A stretch of DNA of 64,000 nucleotides. Origin: Phyllobacteriaceae bacterium. Its GTDB lineage: Bacteria > Pseudomonadota > Alphaproteobacteria > Rhizobiales > Rhizobiaceae. Shown here one piece after another: positions 1 to 9,309 of the stretch. The translations under genes and the position numbers were made by a program. The stretch is from positions 310,001-374,000 of the forward strand of contig JADJTR010000001.1 in NCBI GenBank assembly GCA_016711085.1. Direction: 5' to 3'. The notes under the pieces are model-generated. The model did not search any database, was not told the DNA's origin, and saw only the letters and a list, made by a program, of their open reading frames with translations. Every line of letters starts with the position of its first letter. Within the stretch, counting starts at the first letter, position 1.

Positions 1-177
1 GTAGGCCTTGTCGCTCATCGCCGCGCGCGCCGCGCCGACGATGCGTGTGCCGCCGTCATACTGTCCGGCGCGGAAGCGTTGATACAGCGCCGGCAACAGC
101 TTGCGCTCGGCGAGATCGCCGGTGCCGCCGAAAATGACGAAATCGAAGGCCGGAATGGGAATGATCTGGCTGGTCAT
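1..177 (-). CDS. zwf: Glucose-6-phosphate 1-dehydrogenase, N-terminal fragment (cut by window edge)
   Basis: The 59 visible residues begin MTSQIIPIPAFDFVIFGGTG and continue with DLAERKLLPALY. The GGTGDLAxRKLLPALY stretch is the NADP-binding start typical of glucose-6-phosphate dehydrogenase, which oxidises glucose-6-phosphate to 6-phosphogluconolactone at the head of the pentose phosphate and Entner-Doudoroff routes. The ATG is at 177 on the minus strand and the gene runs off the left edge, so the catalytic His region cannot be seen. Family assignment rests on the N-terminus only, but that motif is distinctive. Confidence 0.85.
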   Translation of the reverse strand, partial: MTSQIIPIPAFDFVIFGGTGDLAERKLLPALYQRFRAGQYDGGTRIVGAARAAMSDKAY

Positions 178-627
178 GCGGTTCGTTCGCGTTGGGTCGG
201 GCGGATATATTCTAATCGATTTAAAAGGGGAAGGGCAGTCGGGGGCACCTCCCTTTTCAAGCCTTTGCCCTATTCCCCTACGGTCCTCGTCAATCTATTC
301 ACCCTTTCTGAACCTGCCCCATACTCTCTTTGGCGGCGTGCGCGGGGCCGCCCGCTTGACCCGGACCCGGACCGGCAAGGGCGGGGCGGCAGTGTTGGCG
401 CCGAACCCCGCGCCGTTGCAGCTGCCCAGGTCGGGGCGAGGCGAAAGGACAGGATGCGATGGGCCGGGCCCCGCGGGGGCCGGGCGGCCAGCCGCGGCTG
501 GCCCCGGGGGCGGGGGGAGGGCCGGGCTCGGGCGCCGTGTTTGCGCCCGCCGGCCCGATACATCTCCCGCCCAGGCCCTTCATGACCGCCCATCTGCTCC
601 AACACCGTCGCCGAAGGCCGGGCCTTC
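178..627. other. Intergenic stretch, GC-extreme and low complexity
   Basis: No convincing gene lies between zwf and the aldehyde dehydrogenase. The part from about 340 to 560 is almost purely G and C with short runs and inverted G/C blocks. Open frames cross it on both strands, but their translations are Gly/Pro/Arg/Ala-rich and resemble no family. It resembles the other G/C-run tracts of this window (19100-19380, 43430-43470, 56320-56440) and may be a degraded or miscalled interspersed element. The zwf promoter should lie near 178-240, where an AT-richer patch occurs. Confidence 0.5.
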
Positions 628-2056
628 ATGAAGGTCATTGACGGCAAGGCCGCGGACAGCGCTCTCCGGCGAACGGCTCGACGTGTTCTGCCCCTCCGAC
701 GGCAAGGCCTTTGCCTCGATCGCGGCTTCCGGCGCGGAGGATGTCGACCGCGCCGCCGCCGCCGCCGCCCGCGCCTTCGAGGGCCCTTGGCGCAAGGTTT
801 CGGCGCTCGAACGCGGCCGCATGCTCACCCGGCTTTCGGCGCTGGTGAAAAAACACGCCGAGGAACTGGCCGCGCTGGAAAGCCGCGACACAGGCAAGCC
901 GGCCCGCCAGGGTCGCGCCGACGCGGCGGTGACCGAGCGCTACTACGAGTTCTACGGCGGCGCGGCCGACAAGCTGATGGGCGACCAGATCCCGTTCCTC
1001 GACGGCTTCACCGCGCTGACGCTGCGCGAACCGCACGGCGTCGTCGCCGGCATCATCCCGTGGAATTATCCCCTGCAGATCGGCGCCCGCGTCCTCGGCG
1101 CGGCGCTCGCCATGGGCAACACGCTGGTGCTGAAGCCGGCCGAGGACGCCTCGCTGACCACGATCCGCATCGCCGAACTGGCGCTGGAGGCCGGCATTCC
1201 CGAAGGCGTCGTCAATGTCGTCACCGGCCTCGGCGCGACCGCCGGCGCGGCGCTGTCTCGCCACGGCCAGGTCGACTACGTCACCTTCACCGGCTCGCCC
1301 ATGACCGGCACGGCGATCCAGCAGGCCGCGGCGGTGAACAATCGCGGCGTCACCATGGAACTGGGCGGCAAGTCGCCGCAAATCGTTTTCGCCGACGCCG
1401 ATCTGGTCAAGGCCCTGCCGGTCATCGTCAACGCCATCATCCAGAATGGCGGCCAGACCTGCTCGGCCGGCTCGCGCGTGTTGATCGAGAAGAAAATCTA
1501 TCAGCCCGTCGCCGAGGCGCTGGCGCATCGTTTCGCGCAGCTGACCGCCGGACCGCACGTCGCCGATCTCGATCTCGGTCCGATGGTCAATCGCAGGCAG
1601 GCCGAGCGCGTCGCCGCCATGATCGCGGCGGCGAAGGAGGCGGGCATTCCCATCCTCGCGGAAGGAAAAATCGCGCCGGACGCGCCATCCGGCGGCTACT
1701 ATGTCGCCCCCGCTTTGTTCGGTTCGGTCGATCCGATGGCCGCCATCGCGCAGGAAGAGGTGTTCGGCCCGGTCCTCTCGCTGCTGCCCTTCGATGATGA
1801 GGACGACGCCATCCGTATCGCCAACTCCACCGAATTCGGCCTTGTCGCCGGCGTGTGGACGGCCGATGGCGGCCGGCAGCATCGTGTCGCCAAGGCCGTG
1901 CGCGCCGGCCAGGTCTGGGTCAATTCCTACGGCGCCGGCGGCGGCGTCGAACTGCCCTTCGGCGGCTTCAAAAAGTCCGGGCACGGCCGTGAAAAGGGGC
2001 TGGAGGCGCTTTATGACATGAGCGCGACGAAGACGATTGTGTTCAATCACGGGTGA
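628..2056 (+). CDS. NAD(P)-dependent aldehyde dehydrogenase (N-terminal frameshift near 661-666)
   Basis: An aldehyde dehydrogenase oxidising an aldehyde to the carboxylate in the cytoplasm. Numbering from the TTG at 638 (472 residues), the oxyanion-hole PWNYP is at 141-145, the LKPAE Lys at 166, general-base Glu241 in ELGGK, and catalytic Cys275 in GGQTCSAGS; the late EEVFGPV block is also present. It resembles betaine-aldehyde or gamma-aminobutyraldehyde dehydrogenases. The natural N-terminus probably starts at the ATG at 628 (MKVIDGKAADSA) and joins the main frame (SGERLDVF) if one extra base near 661-666 is removed, so the true product is about 476 residues. The SDR gene follows 28 bp downstream. 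The substrate is unproven. A role in polyamine-derived aldehyde oxidation is possible, given the gamma-glutamylputrescine genes about 6 kb away. Confidence 0.82.
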
Positions 2057-2084
2057 AGAGCAATGGATGGCAACCGGAGGTGCC

Positions 2085-2831
2085 ATGCGGCTGACAGGCA
2101 AAACCGCCATCATCACCGGCGCCGCTTCCGGCTTCGGCGAAGGCATGGCCAAACGCTTTGCTGAGGAAGGCGCCAACATCGTCGTCGCCGACATCAACGC
2201 CGTCGGCGCGCAACGCGTCGCGGGCGAGATCGGCGCGACAGCCGTGACAGCCACCGTCGACGTGTCGCGCAAGGCCGATGTCGACGCCATGGTCGACAAG
2301 GCGATAAGCGCCTTCGGCCGCGTCGACATCATGGTCAACAATGCCGGCTACACCCATCGCAACGGCTCCATGCTCGACATCGACGAGGCGACCTTCGATC
2401 TGATCGGCGCCGTCAACATGAAAGCGATCTATTTTTCCACCCTCGCCGTCGCGCCAGTGATGGAGAAACAGGGCGGCGGCGTCATCATCAACACGGCGTC
2501 CACCGCCGGTCTGCGCCCGCGCCCGGGGCTCACCTGGTACAACGCCTCGAAGGGCTGGGCCATCACGGCCACCAAGTCGATGGCGGTCGAGCTCGCGCCG
2601 AAGAACATCCGCGTCAACGCGCTCTGTCCGGTCGCCGGCGAAACCGGCATGCTACCTTTGTTCATGGGCGATGACACGCCGGAGAAGCGCGCGCTGTTCA
2701 AATCGTCGATTCCGCTCGGCCGCCTGTCGACCCCGCTCGACATCGCCAACGCCGCGCTGTGGCTCGCCTCCGATGAAGCCGAGTTCATCACCGGCGTGGC
2801 GCTGGAAGTCGACGGCGGCCGATGCGTGTGA
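2085..2831 (+). CDS. Short-chain dehydrogenase/reductase (FabG-like, classical SDR)
   Basis: A 248-residue classical SDR. It has the Rossmann motif TGAASGFGEG near residues 12-21, NNAG in the middle, the catalytic Ser in NTASTAG followed by YNASK (the Tyr and Lys of the triad), and the usual C-terminal ending EVDGGRCV. These enzymes interconvert alcohols or 3-hydroxyacyl groups and ketones using NAD(P)H. The ATG at 2085 was chosen because GGAGG lies just upstream at 2076-2080. In-frame starts at 2037 and 2067 would add up to 16 residues before the Rossmann strand. It lies between the aldehyde dehydrogenase and the KAS III-like gene and is probably co-transcribed with them. The substrate is unknown. 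Confidence 0.85.
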   Translation: MRLTGKTAIITGAASGFGEGMAKRFAEEGANIVVADINAVGAQRVAGEIGATAVTATVDVSRKADVDAMVDKAISAFGRVDIMVNNAGYTHRNGSMLDIDEATFDLIGAVNMKAIYFSTLAVAPVMEKQGGGVIINTASTAGLRPRPGLTWYNASKGWAITATKSMAVELAPKNIRVNALCPVAGETGMLPLFMGDDTPEKRALFKSSIPLGRLSTPLDIANAALWLASDEAEFITGVALEVDGGRCV

Positions 2832-2890
2832 TGGCGCACCGGCCCCGACTCCGCTAGAACGGAAAAAAACTGCGGGGAAACGCGCCCATC

Positions 2891-4012
2891 ATGGACAAGG
2901 CCGCCATCGCCGGAACCGGCGTTTTCACGCCCGATCAGGTCATTTCCAACGAGGAACTCGTCGCCTCCTACAATGCCTGGGCGGGAAACTGGAACGACGC
3001 GCATGCCGAGGAGATCGCCGGCGGGACCGTCCAGCCGAAGCCGATGTCGAGCGAGGAATTCATCGTCAAGGCGTCCGGCATCGAGCGCCGCCACGTGCTC
3101 GACAAGACCGGCGTGCTCGATCCGGCGATCATGCATCCGGTCTTGCCGGAACGCTCGGAGGAAGAATTGGGCGTCATGGCCGAAATGGCCGTCGCCGCCG
3201 CCCGCGAGGCTTTCGCCAGGACCGGCATCGACCCTGCGACCATCGACGCCGTCATCTGCGCCGCCTCCAACCACGAGCGCGCCTATCCGGCCATCGCCAT
3301 AGAGGTGCAGCAGGCGCTCGGTCTGGGCGGCTTCGCCTTCGACATGAACGTCGCCTGCTCGTCCGCCACCTTCGGCATCCAGGCCGCCGCCGACATGATC
3401 CGCTCCGGCTCGATCCGCGCCGCGTTGATGGTCAATCCGGAAATCTGTTCGGCCCACCTCGAATGGCGCGACCGAGACTGCCATTTCATCTTCGGCGATG
3501 TCTGCACGGCGGTGATCCTGACCCGCCTCGAGGACGCGCCGGCCGGCGGCTGGGAAATCCTGTCGACGCGTTGCGCCACGCAATTCTCGAGCAACATCCG
3601 CAACAATAACGGTTTCCTGCGCCGCACCCGCGACGGCCACATGGCCGACCGCCGCGACATGCTCTTCCACCAGGAAGGCCGCAAGGTGTTCAAGCAGGTC
3701 GTGCCCTGGGTATCGGATCTGATGACCCGGCATCTCGCCGACAACGGTTTCGCGGCATCCGACCTCAAGCGCATGTGGCTGCACCAGGCCAACAAGGCGA
3801 TGAACGACCTCATCGGCGCAAAGGTGCTGGGCCGCGCGCCGACGCGCGCCGAACAACCCAACATCCTGCAGGACTACGCCAACACCTCGTCGGCCGGCTC
3901 GATCATCGCCTTCGCGCAGCATTCCGACGATCTGCCGTCCGGCAGCCTCGGCGTGATCTGCTCCTTCGGGGCGGGGTATTCGGCGGGAAGCGTGATTGTA
4001 AGGCGGATGTGA
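2891..4012 (+). CDS. Beta-ketoacyl-ACP synthase III family protein (FabH-like)
   Basis: A 373-residue thiolase-fold condensing enzyme. The catalytic triad is visible: Cys156 in NVACSSATF, His298 in LHQANKAM and Asn331 in DYANTSSAGS, so an active Claisen condensation enzyme is expected. It is longer than housekeeping FabH (about 320 residues), with an insert at about residues 30-95, which places it with the long KAS III-like proteins found in proteobacteria. It follows the SDR by 59 bp in the same direction. A ketosynthase next to a FabG-like reductase suggests a small acyl-elongation or fatty-acid modification function, but no ACP gene is adjacent. The housekeeping fabH is probably elsewhere. 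Confidence 0.85.
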   Translation: MDKAAIAGTGVFTPDQVISNEELVASYNAWAGNWNDAHAEEIAGGTVQPKPMSSEEFIVKASGIERRHVLDKTGVLDPAIMHPVLPERSEEELGVMAEMAVAAAREAFARTGIDPATIDAVICAASNHERAYPAIAIEVQQALGLGGFAFDMNVACSSATFGIQAAADMIRSGSIRAALMVNPEICSAHLEWRDRDCHFIFGDVCTAVILTRLEDAPAGGWEILSTRCATQFSSNIRNNNGFLRRTRDGHMADRRDMLFHQEGRKVFKQVVPWVSDLMTRHLADNGFAASDLKRMWLHQANKAMNDLIGAKVLGRAPTRAEQPNILQDYANTSSAGSIIAFAQHSDDLPSGSLGVICSFGAGYSAGSVIVRRM

Positions 4013-4024
4013 GGGATACCGTAC

Positions 4025-6727
4025 TCAAACCAGAGACGAAACCGAATACCACGCTGCTTCCTCGAAGAACCAGAAGCCGTCGATATTGAGAAGCGTGTCG
4101 GTTCCGTAGGTTGCATTCGTTACCGTGACGGAGCCGTCGGCGTTCTGGACGAAGGTGTATTCCGAGGCGAAGCCGTCGTAGTTGACCTGATTGTACGACC
4201 CGCCCTGTCCGTCGAGGATGTCGTTGCCGAGGTCTCCGTAGAGTTGGTCGTTGCCGTCGCCGGCAAGAATGGTGTCGTTGCCGATGGTGCCGTCGATGTA
4301 GTCGACGCCGGATGTGCCGACGATGGTCGCGCCGCCGCCGGCCGGAACAACGAGGTCGCTTGCCGCGTACCACGCTGCTTCGTCGAAAAACCAGAATCCG
4401 TCTATGTTGAGAAGCGTGTCGATTCCGTAAGTGGCGTTCGTTACCGTGATGGAGCCGTCGGCGTTCTGGACGAAGGTGTATTCCGAAGCGAAGCCGTCGT
4501 AGTTGACCTGATCGTACGCCCCGCCCTGTCCGTCGAGGATGTCGTTGCCGAGGTCTCCGTAGAGTTGGTCGTTGCCGTCGCCGGCAAGAATGGTGTCGTT
4601 GCCGATGGTGCCGTCGATGTAGTCGACGCCGGATGTGCCGACGATGGTCGAGCCGACGACGGCGTTGATTGTTCCGTTCACTGTCGCGACATCCGTGCTT
4701 GTTCCGTCGCTGACCGTATAGGTGAAGCTGAATGGTCCCGGCGACGAATCGAGCGAGTGGATGGTAAGCGTATTGTCGGCGTTCCGCTGCACGAGCCCGA
4801 CGCCGGGAATGTAACCCGTCCATCCATCTGCTGACAACGCCACGCCATTGATGTGGGTGATCGTCAAAAGGTCGCCATCGGCGTCGCTGTCGTTGGCGAG
4901 CACGTTGACCGTGACCATGCCGCCGGTTGAAACGATGACCCCAGCGTCGTTTGCGGCGACCGGCGCGGAATTGCCGATAGAGCCTCCGGCAACGCCGCCG
5001 TTTCCTCTCGTCGGGTCGGCGTTCGCCAATGAGAAAATCGAACCATCGGCGACGAAAACGACCTGTTCCACATTGAGCGCAACGGTCGAGAGCCAGCCGC
5101 CGACTGCGGTGACGACGAGATAAGCGCCGTCGCCGCTGATCGTGAAGTCCGCGGCGGTTCCTTCCAGCAACAGGACATCCCAGCCTGTTCCGCCATCGAC
5201 GCGGTTATTGCCTGCCCCGCCGCTGATCGAATCGTCGCCGGTGTTGCCGTAGAGATCGTCGTCGCCGTCCTCGCCGAAGAGGAAGTCATTGCCCGAGCCG
5301 CCATAAATACGGTCGCCGCCCGCGTTCCCGTCCACGAAATCGTCGCCGTCGCCGGCGAAAATGCTGTCGTCGAAGGCGGAACCCGAAACGGAGTCGTTTC
5401 CGCCATGGGTCAACACGACATAGCCGGTGAGGATTCCGGTCCCGTTCGTTCCCCATTGCGAGATGTCGACCGTGTCGGTCGTCACGACCGAGAGGATACG
5501 CACGCCGTTGCCGTAGTAGTCGTAACCGCCGACGATGGCCTGGATCAGGCCGACGGCGAGTTTCGGCGTGATTTCGCCGGTCGTCGCCGAGTTCTCGAAC
5601 AGGCCGAAGGAGCCTTCGGCAAGCCCCTGATCGCCGTTATTCTCCGTATTGCCATCCCAGGCATTGTACCAGTCGTTCTGCTCGGCGTAGTAATTGTCGA
5701 GCACGTCGTGGGCGATGATGCCCTGCAAGGTCGAGTTCCCCCAAGAATCGAACACGCCGAGTGCTTCGGCATACCAATAGGCTTGGTCGATCTCGCCCTG
5801 TTCGCCCGCGCCGCGCCAGCCCTGGTAGGACGGAACGCCGAATTCCGTGACCCAGAGGTCCGTTCCGCCGAACCCGTACTGGTTGATCAGAGCCTGGTAG
5901 TTGTAGAGAGCGCCCTGGAACGAATAATAGTATCCCCACGGGTCGGAGACAGGATCGCCGACCCAGTCGGTCGGCCTTCCCGACGCCGGCGAACCGCCCG
6001 CCCAAGGACCGGGATTGTCGGGATAGGTCGTATAGGGATGGACGGAAAATCCGTCGATGTCGGCGTTCAGCTACTGGAGGGTCGCAAAGAACTCCTGCAT
6101 GTAGGCGACGTCGTTATGGGCGATGCCGGCCCCGATGACATTTATCGACGGATCGTAGGCGTGGACCGCGTCGGCGACCGCGTCGAGGTATGTGGCGTAC
6201 CATTCGGCGTTGTCGACGCTGACCGCGAAATTGCGCGGCGTGTCGGCTGAAACCGTCGGATCGTCGCCGTTCCAATAGGTCCCTGTATACTGGTAGCTCA
6301 GATTCGGCTCGTTTCCGACCTCCCAGCCGGCGATGACGGAGGCGTATTGGGGGAAGGATTCGTGGACCGCCTCGACCAGCAAGGCGAAGCGGTTGGCGAG
6401 TTCATTCAGCGCCCATGCGTTGTTGGGCTCGCCGGAAACGGATCCATCCTGTGACAGGTCAGGCGGAGTCTGGCCGGGTTCGAAGATGATTGTGAGGCCA
6501 AGTTGAGCAGCAACAGCTAGTCCCGCCCCGATTTCCTGAAGTTTCCACCCGGCGATTCCTCCAGGACCCACAGTTGACAAATCAAGAGGCACGCGAACGA
6601 TTTGTGACCCCGCTTCAGCCGCGAGTGTTAGCAAATCGGCGTACGTGACTCCTTGGTGAGCTGGCGCTGACGAACTCCAAGAATTGTTCAGAACGTGAGT
6701 TCCAAAAGCAATATCAAGTATCGACAT
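4025..6727 (-). pseudogene. Secreted clan-A glycoside hydrolase fused to RTX repeats, interrupted by an in-frame TAG at 6071-6073
   Basis: One continuous frame of about 900 codons, with a single amber codon after residue 218. The ATG at 6727 has a clear GGAGGT six bases upstream. Residues 1-320 resemble a TIM-barrel glycoside hydrolase of clan GH-A: the acid/base Glu is in VGNEPNLSY before the stop and the nucleophile Glu is in WVTEFGVPS after it, so both catalytic residues lie in the same frame across the TAG. Next come calcium-binding RTX nonapeptides (GGxGxDxxx; e.g. GGSGNDFLFG, GGAGNN), a cadherin-like/Ig-like segment (VLANDSDADGD) and two nearly identical 107-residue RTX blocks at the C-terminus. 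No Sec signal peptide is seen, which fits C-terminal type I secretion. It could be a pseudogene, a suppressed stop or a base error (CAG to TAG). Substrate unknown; cellulase, mannanase or xylosidase-like activities are possible. Confidence 0.75.
4047..4654 (-). repeat. Two near-identical tandem units, 321-bp period, in the RTX C-terminus
   Basis: Bases from about 4047 to 4333 recur from about 4368 to 4654 with an offset of exactly 321 bp (107 codons) and only scattered substitutions. Each unit encodes TIVGTSGVDYIDGTIGND, a stretch of GDGNDQLYGDLGND nonapeptides, and an end block NIDGFWFF.EAAWY. The high DNA identity points to recent duplication or gene conversion. The unit preserves frame, so copy number can change without disrupting the protein. 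Confidence 0.85.
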
Positions 6728-6801
6728 TTTCACCTCCGCGCGATTAGTGGTTGCATAAACCAAACCGCCTCGATTCGCAACGCAGAGGGGATTCATCAAA
6801 G

Positions 6802-7728
6802 GTGCCTAAATTATTAATTGAATTTAGGGAAGGAGATGAGGTCGATCCAACGACGATCTTTGATAAGCCGATTGAAGATTTAGAGAAAGTTCAATTGAGA
6901 AAATACTTCTCTTGGTTTTCTCAGAGTGCATTTAAGAAAACAGAAGTGACATTCGGAGAGACATTAGGTTCATTGATAGGTCAATTTGCTATTTCTGAAA
7001 TAGAAATTAGAGAAAGAAAATGTGGGCAATTTTTCCATTTCGGAATATGTAAAAAACATAGAAATATTTCTAATATAATAGCTTTTTATAAACAAAGCGA
7101 AAATAAAGTAAAAGAAAATAAATATAACTATATTATCGCTGTGCCAAATAAAAAATCCTTTTTATTGAATAAAAGATTTCTGAAAATGGAGGATCGCCTG
7201 ACGCTCGATATCCGCGTCGGTGTTGCCCTGCCGCGTACGTCTCGCCGCATCGTTGTTTCGCGCGCAGTGGATCGGGCCGACCCGTTTGACGCGACCCGAT
7301 GGATCGCGGGTCATCTCGCGCCGTCGGAGTGCGCCGAAGTCGTCTGGGACGCCGAGACTTTGGCCGGTCGGCTCGGCAATCCGATGCAGTCATACGCCCT
7401 CCACGCTACGAAGGACTTGGCGCTCATATCCTCGCCGCGCTTCTTTCGCGGCATTCCTGTCGTACTGCTCTGCTCCTTTCACGCGCTTCCGAGCGAACAT
7501 GTCGCGCCGGCGGACGTCGGCGCGCTGGTCGCCGCCGCCGCCCGGTTCCACCGCAATCCGCTTTTCCTCTATGTCGGCGTCAATAAGGCGCTGCCACGCC
7601 TGCCGGGCTGGCCGATTCCCGATCGCTGGCGGCCGTCGCGCATGATCGTACAGGTCCGCGAAATGGTTCCTGACGCGCCTCGCCTCGAACTCGACCGGTT
7701 CGAATCGATCGACTTCGACTTCGCTTGA
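6802..7728 (+). CDS. Hypothetical protein with AT-rich 5' half and GC-rich 3' half
   Basis: About 308 residues from the GTG at 6802 (AGAGGGG lies 11 bp upstream); an in-frame TTG at 6751 is an alternative start. The first 128 codons (to about 7185) are strongly AT-rich, with codons such as AAA, ATA and AGA and a Lys/Ile-rich product (e.g. KKHRNISNIIAFYKQSENKV). From about 7186 the composition changes sharply to the GC-rich norm of the window (e.g. RLTLDIRVGVALPRTSRRIV). An in-frame ATG sits exactly at the change (7186). No family is recognised in either half. The AT-rich half looks horizontally acquired. The whole may be a fusion, a resident gene whose 5' end was replaced, or an assembly chimera. 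It is divergent from the glycosidase-RTX gene and convergent with the DUF2892-like gene. Confidence 0.55.
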   Translation: MPKLLIEFREGDEVDPTTIFDKPIEDLEKVQLRKYFSWFSQSAFKKTEVTFGETLGSLIGQFAISEIEIRERKCGQFFHFGICKKHRNISNIIAFYKQSENKVKENKYNYIIAVPNKKSFLLNKRFLKMEDRLTLDIRVGVALPRTSRRIVVSRAVDRADPFDATRWIAGHLAPSECAEVVWDAETLAGRLGNPMQSYALHATKDLALISSPRFFRGIPVVLLCSFHALPSEHVAPADVGALVAAAARFHRNPLFLYVGVNKALPRLPGWPIPDRWRPSRMIVQVREMVPDAPRLELDRFESIDFDFA

Positions 7729-7732
7729 CCCC

Positions 7733-7933
7733 TCAAAACGCCGAGCCGGGCTTGTAGCCCATCGCCTTGAACGCCATCGCCGCCGGGCAGAAGCCGGTGA
7801 AGGCCGATTGCAGCATGTTCAGCCCGATGAACACGGTGAACCAGACGAACAGCGGCGAGACATACGCCGTCAGGATCACCGACAACAGCACCATGACGCC
7901 GGCGAAAGCCAGCACCGCGCGTTCGACAGACAT
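7733..7933 (-). CDS. DUF2892 (YgaP transmembrane domain)-like small membrane protein
   Basis: A 66-residue protein with two hydrophobic helices (about residues 5-25 and 27-45) and the characteristic FTGFCPAAMAFKAMG segment followed by a KPG ending, as in the stand-alone DUF2892 inner-membrane proteins related to the YgaP C-terminal domain. The ATG at 7933 is preferred because GGGAGG is six bases upstream; a second ATG at 7951 would add six residues. It is often linked to sulfur or rhodanese functions, but no rhodanese gene is next to it here. Confidence 0.8.
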   Translation of the reverse strand: MSVERAVLAFAGVMVLLSVILTAYVSPLFVWFTVFIGLNMLQSAFTGFCPAAMAFKAMGYKPGSAF

Positions 7934-8007
7934 GTCATCCTCCCGTTTCATGTCGATATGCGCATATGACGATGCGGCGGGAAAAAGCGCAAGTCCGGCG
8001 TCGCGTT

Positions 8008-9293
8008 TCAGAACCGGTCTCGAAACGCGAACCAGTTGAGCGCCAGGAACAGGACCGGCGCGCGAAACGTCCGTCCGCCCGGGAAAGGCGTCATCTTCAG
8101 TTCGCGCAGTTGGCGGAGCTTGTCGTCGTTGCCGGCGAGCGTCTCGGCGTAGAGCCGGCCGGTGTAATTCGCCAGCATCACGCCGTGGCCGGAAAAGCCG
8201 CCGATGACGGTGACGCCCGGCTTGACCTCGCGCACATAGGGCTTGCGCACCATGGTGATGCCGACGAACCCGCCCCAGGCGTGGGTGAGTTTCGCTTTCG
8301 CCAGCGCCGGGTAAAGCTCGGCGATCTGGCGGCGGACGCCCGCCTCGATGTCGCCGGCGGAATTGGGCGAATAGAGTTCGCGTCCGCCGAACAGCAGACG
8401 ATTGTCCTTCGATTTGCGCCAGTAGCGCACGACGAAGCGGGAATCGTCGGCGCTTTCGCCGCCCGGCAACACCGGGCTGTCGGCCGGCAGCGGTTCGGTC
8501 GCGCCGATGAACGAGCCGATCGGCATCACATGGGCGCAGGATTCGGGTTCGATCCCGTTGCCATAGGCATTGACGGCCATCAGCGCCTTTGCCGCGGCGA
8601 CCGTCCCGCGCGATGTGACGAGCCGCACCTTGCCGCCGCCGCTTTCGATCGCCGTGACTTTCGTGTTTCGCGCAACGCCGCGCCGGCCTTGGCAGCCGCC
8701 TTGGCGAGACCGACGAGGAATTTCAGCGGATGGATGTGCCCGGTATGCGCGTCGCGCACACCGCCGAAATAACGCGTAGAGCCGATGCGCTCCGCCGTTT
8801 CCTTCGCGTCCATGAACGTGATGTGCGGGTAGTCGTAGCGCTGCGCCATGATCGCCGGATGCGCCGCGTAGTCCTTAACGTAGCGCTGTTTGTGCGCCAC
8901 CGAAAGCTGGCCCGGCATGTATTCCATGTCGATGCCGTGCTCGGCGGCGAAGGCGTGCATGTGCGCCTTGGCGTCTTCCGCCATGGCGAACAGCGCCCGC
9001 GAGCGCGTGTAACCATAGGCTTCTTCCAGTTCCTCTGGCCAGCCGCGCTGGCCGGTGCCGAACTGGCCGCCATTGCGCCCCGAGGCGCCGTCGCCGAGCT
9101 TGTGCTGTTCGAGGAGGACGACCGACAAGCCGGCTTTCGCCAAATGATACGCGGCCGAAAGCCCGGTGAAGCCGCCGCCGACGATGGCCACGTCGGCTTC
9201 GCGCGAGCCGTCGAGGGCGGCGTATTCCGGCCGTTCGCCGACGCTCGCTTCGTACCACGAGACGCCGGGCGAAATGGGGCTTTGATAGGTCAT
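8008..9293 (-). CDS. puuB: FAD-dependent oxidoreductase, gamma-glutamylputrescine oxidase-like (frameshift near 8668)
   Basis: A DAO-family flavoenzyme of about 428 residues once one frameshift is corrected. The N-terminal part (9293 to about 8670) contains the dinucleotide-binding motif AIVGGGFTGLSAAYHLAKAG and the GASGRNGGQ motif common to PuuB and related amine oxidases. The C-terminal part (from about 8660 to 8008) carries GGFSGHGVMLANYTGRLYAE, the second flavin-binding region. Restoring one A in the run read as GAAACACG gives an uninterrupted ENTKVTAIESGGGKV join. It ends 16 bp after the putrescine-type glutamine synthetase-like gene in the same direction, so the pair probably forms an operon that glutamylates and then oxidises putrescine or a related amine. 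The symbol is by analogy. Confidence 0.8.
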
Positions 9294-9309
9294 GATCGAT
9301 CGTACGCGG

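Noticed and set aside
635..2341. Long open frame antisense to the aldehyde dehydrogenase
   Set aside because: It mirrors third-position GC bias on the opposite strand; translation is Arg/Gly/Asp-rich with no family, and the sense strand has all ALDH motifs.
2429..3922. 497-codon antisense frame over SDR and KAS III genes
   Set aside because: Shadow of high-GC coding on the other strand; no ribosome site or domain.
4087..4654. CRISPR-like regular repeats
   Set aside because: Only two long units, coding for RTX protein in frame; no short repeats and spacers or cas genes.
6780..7190. AT-rich block as an insertion sequence or origin
   Set aside because: No terminal inverted repeats, transposase or DnaA-box cluster seen; it lies within one open frame.
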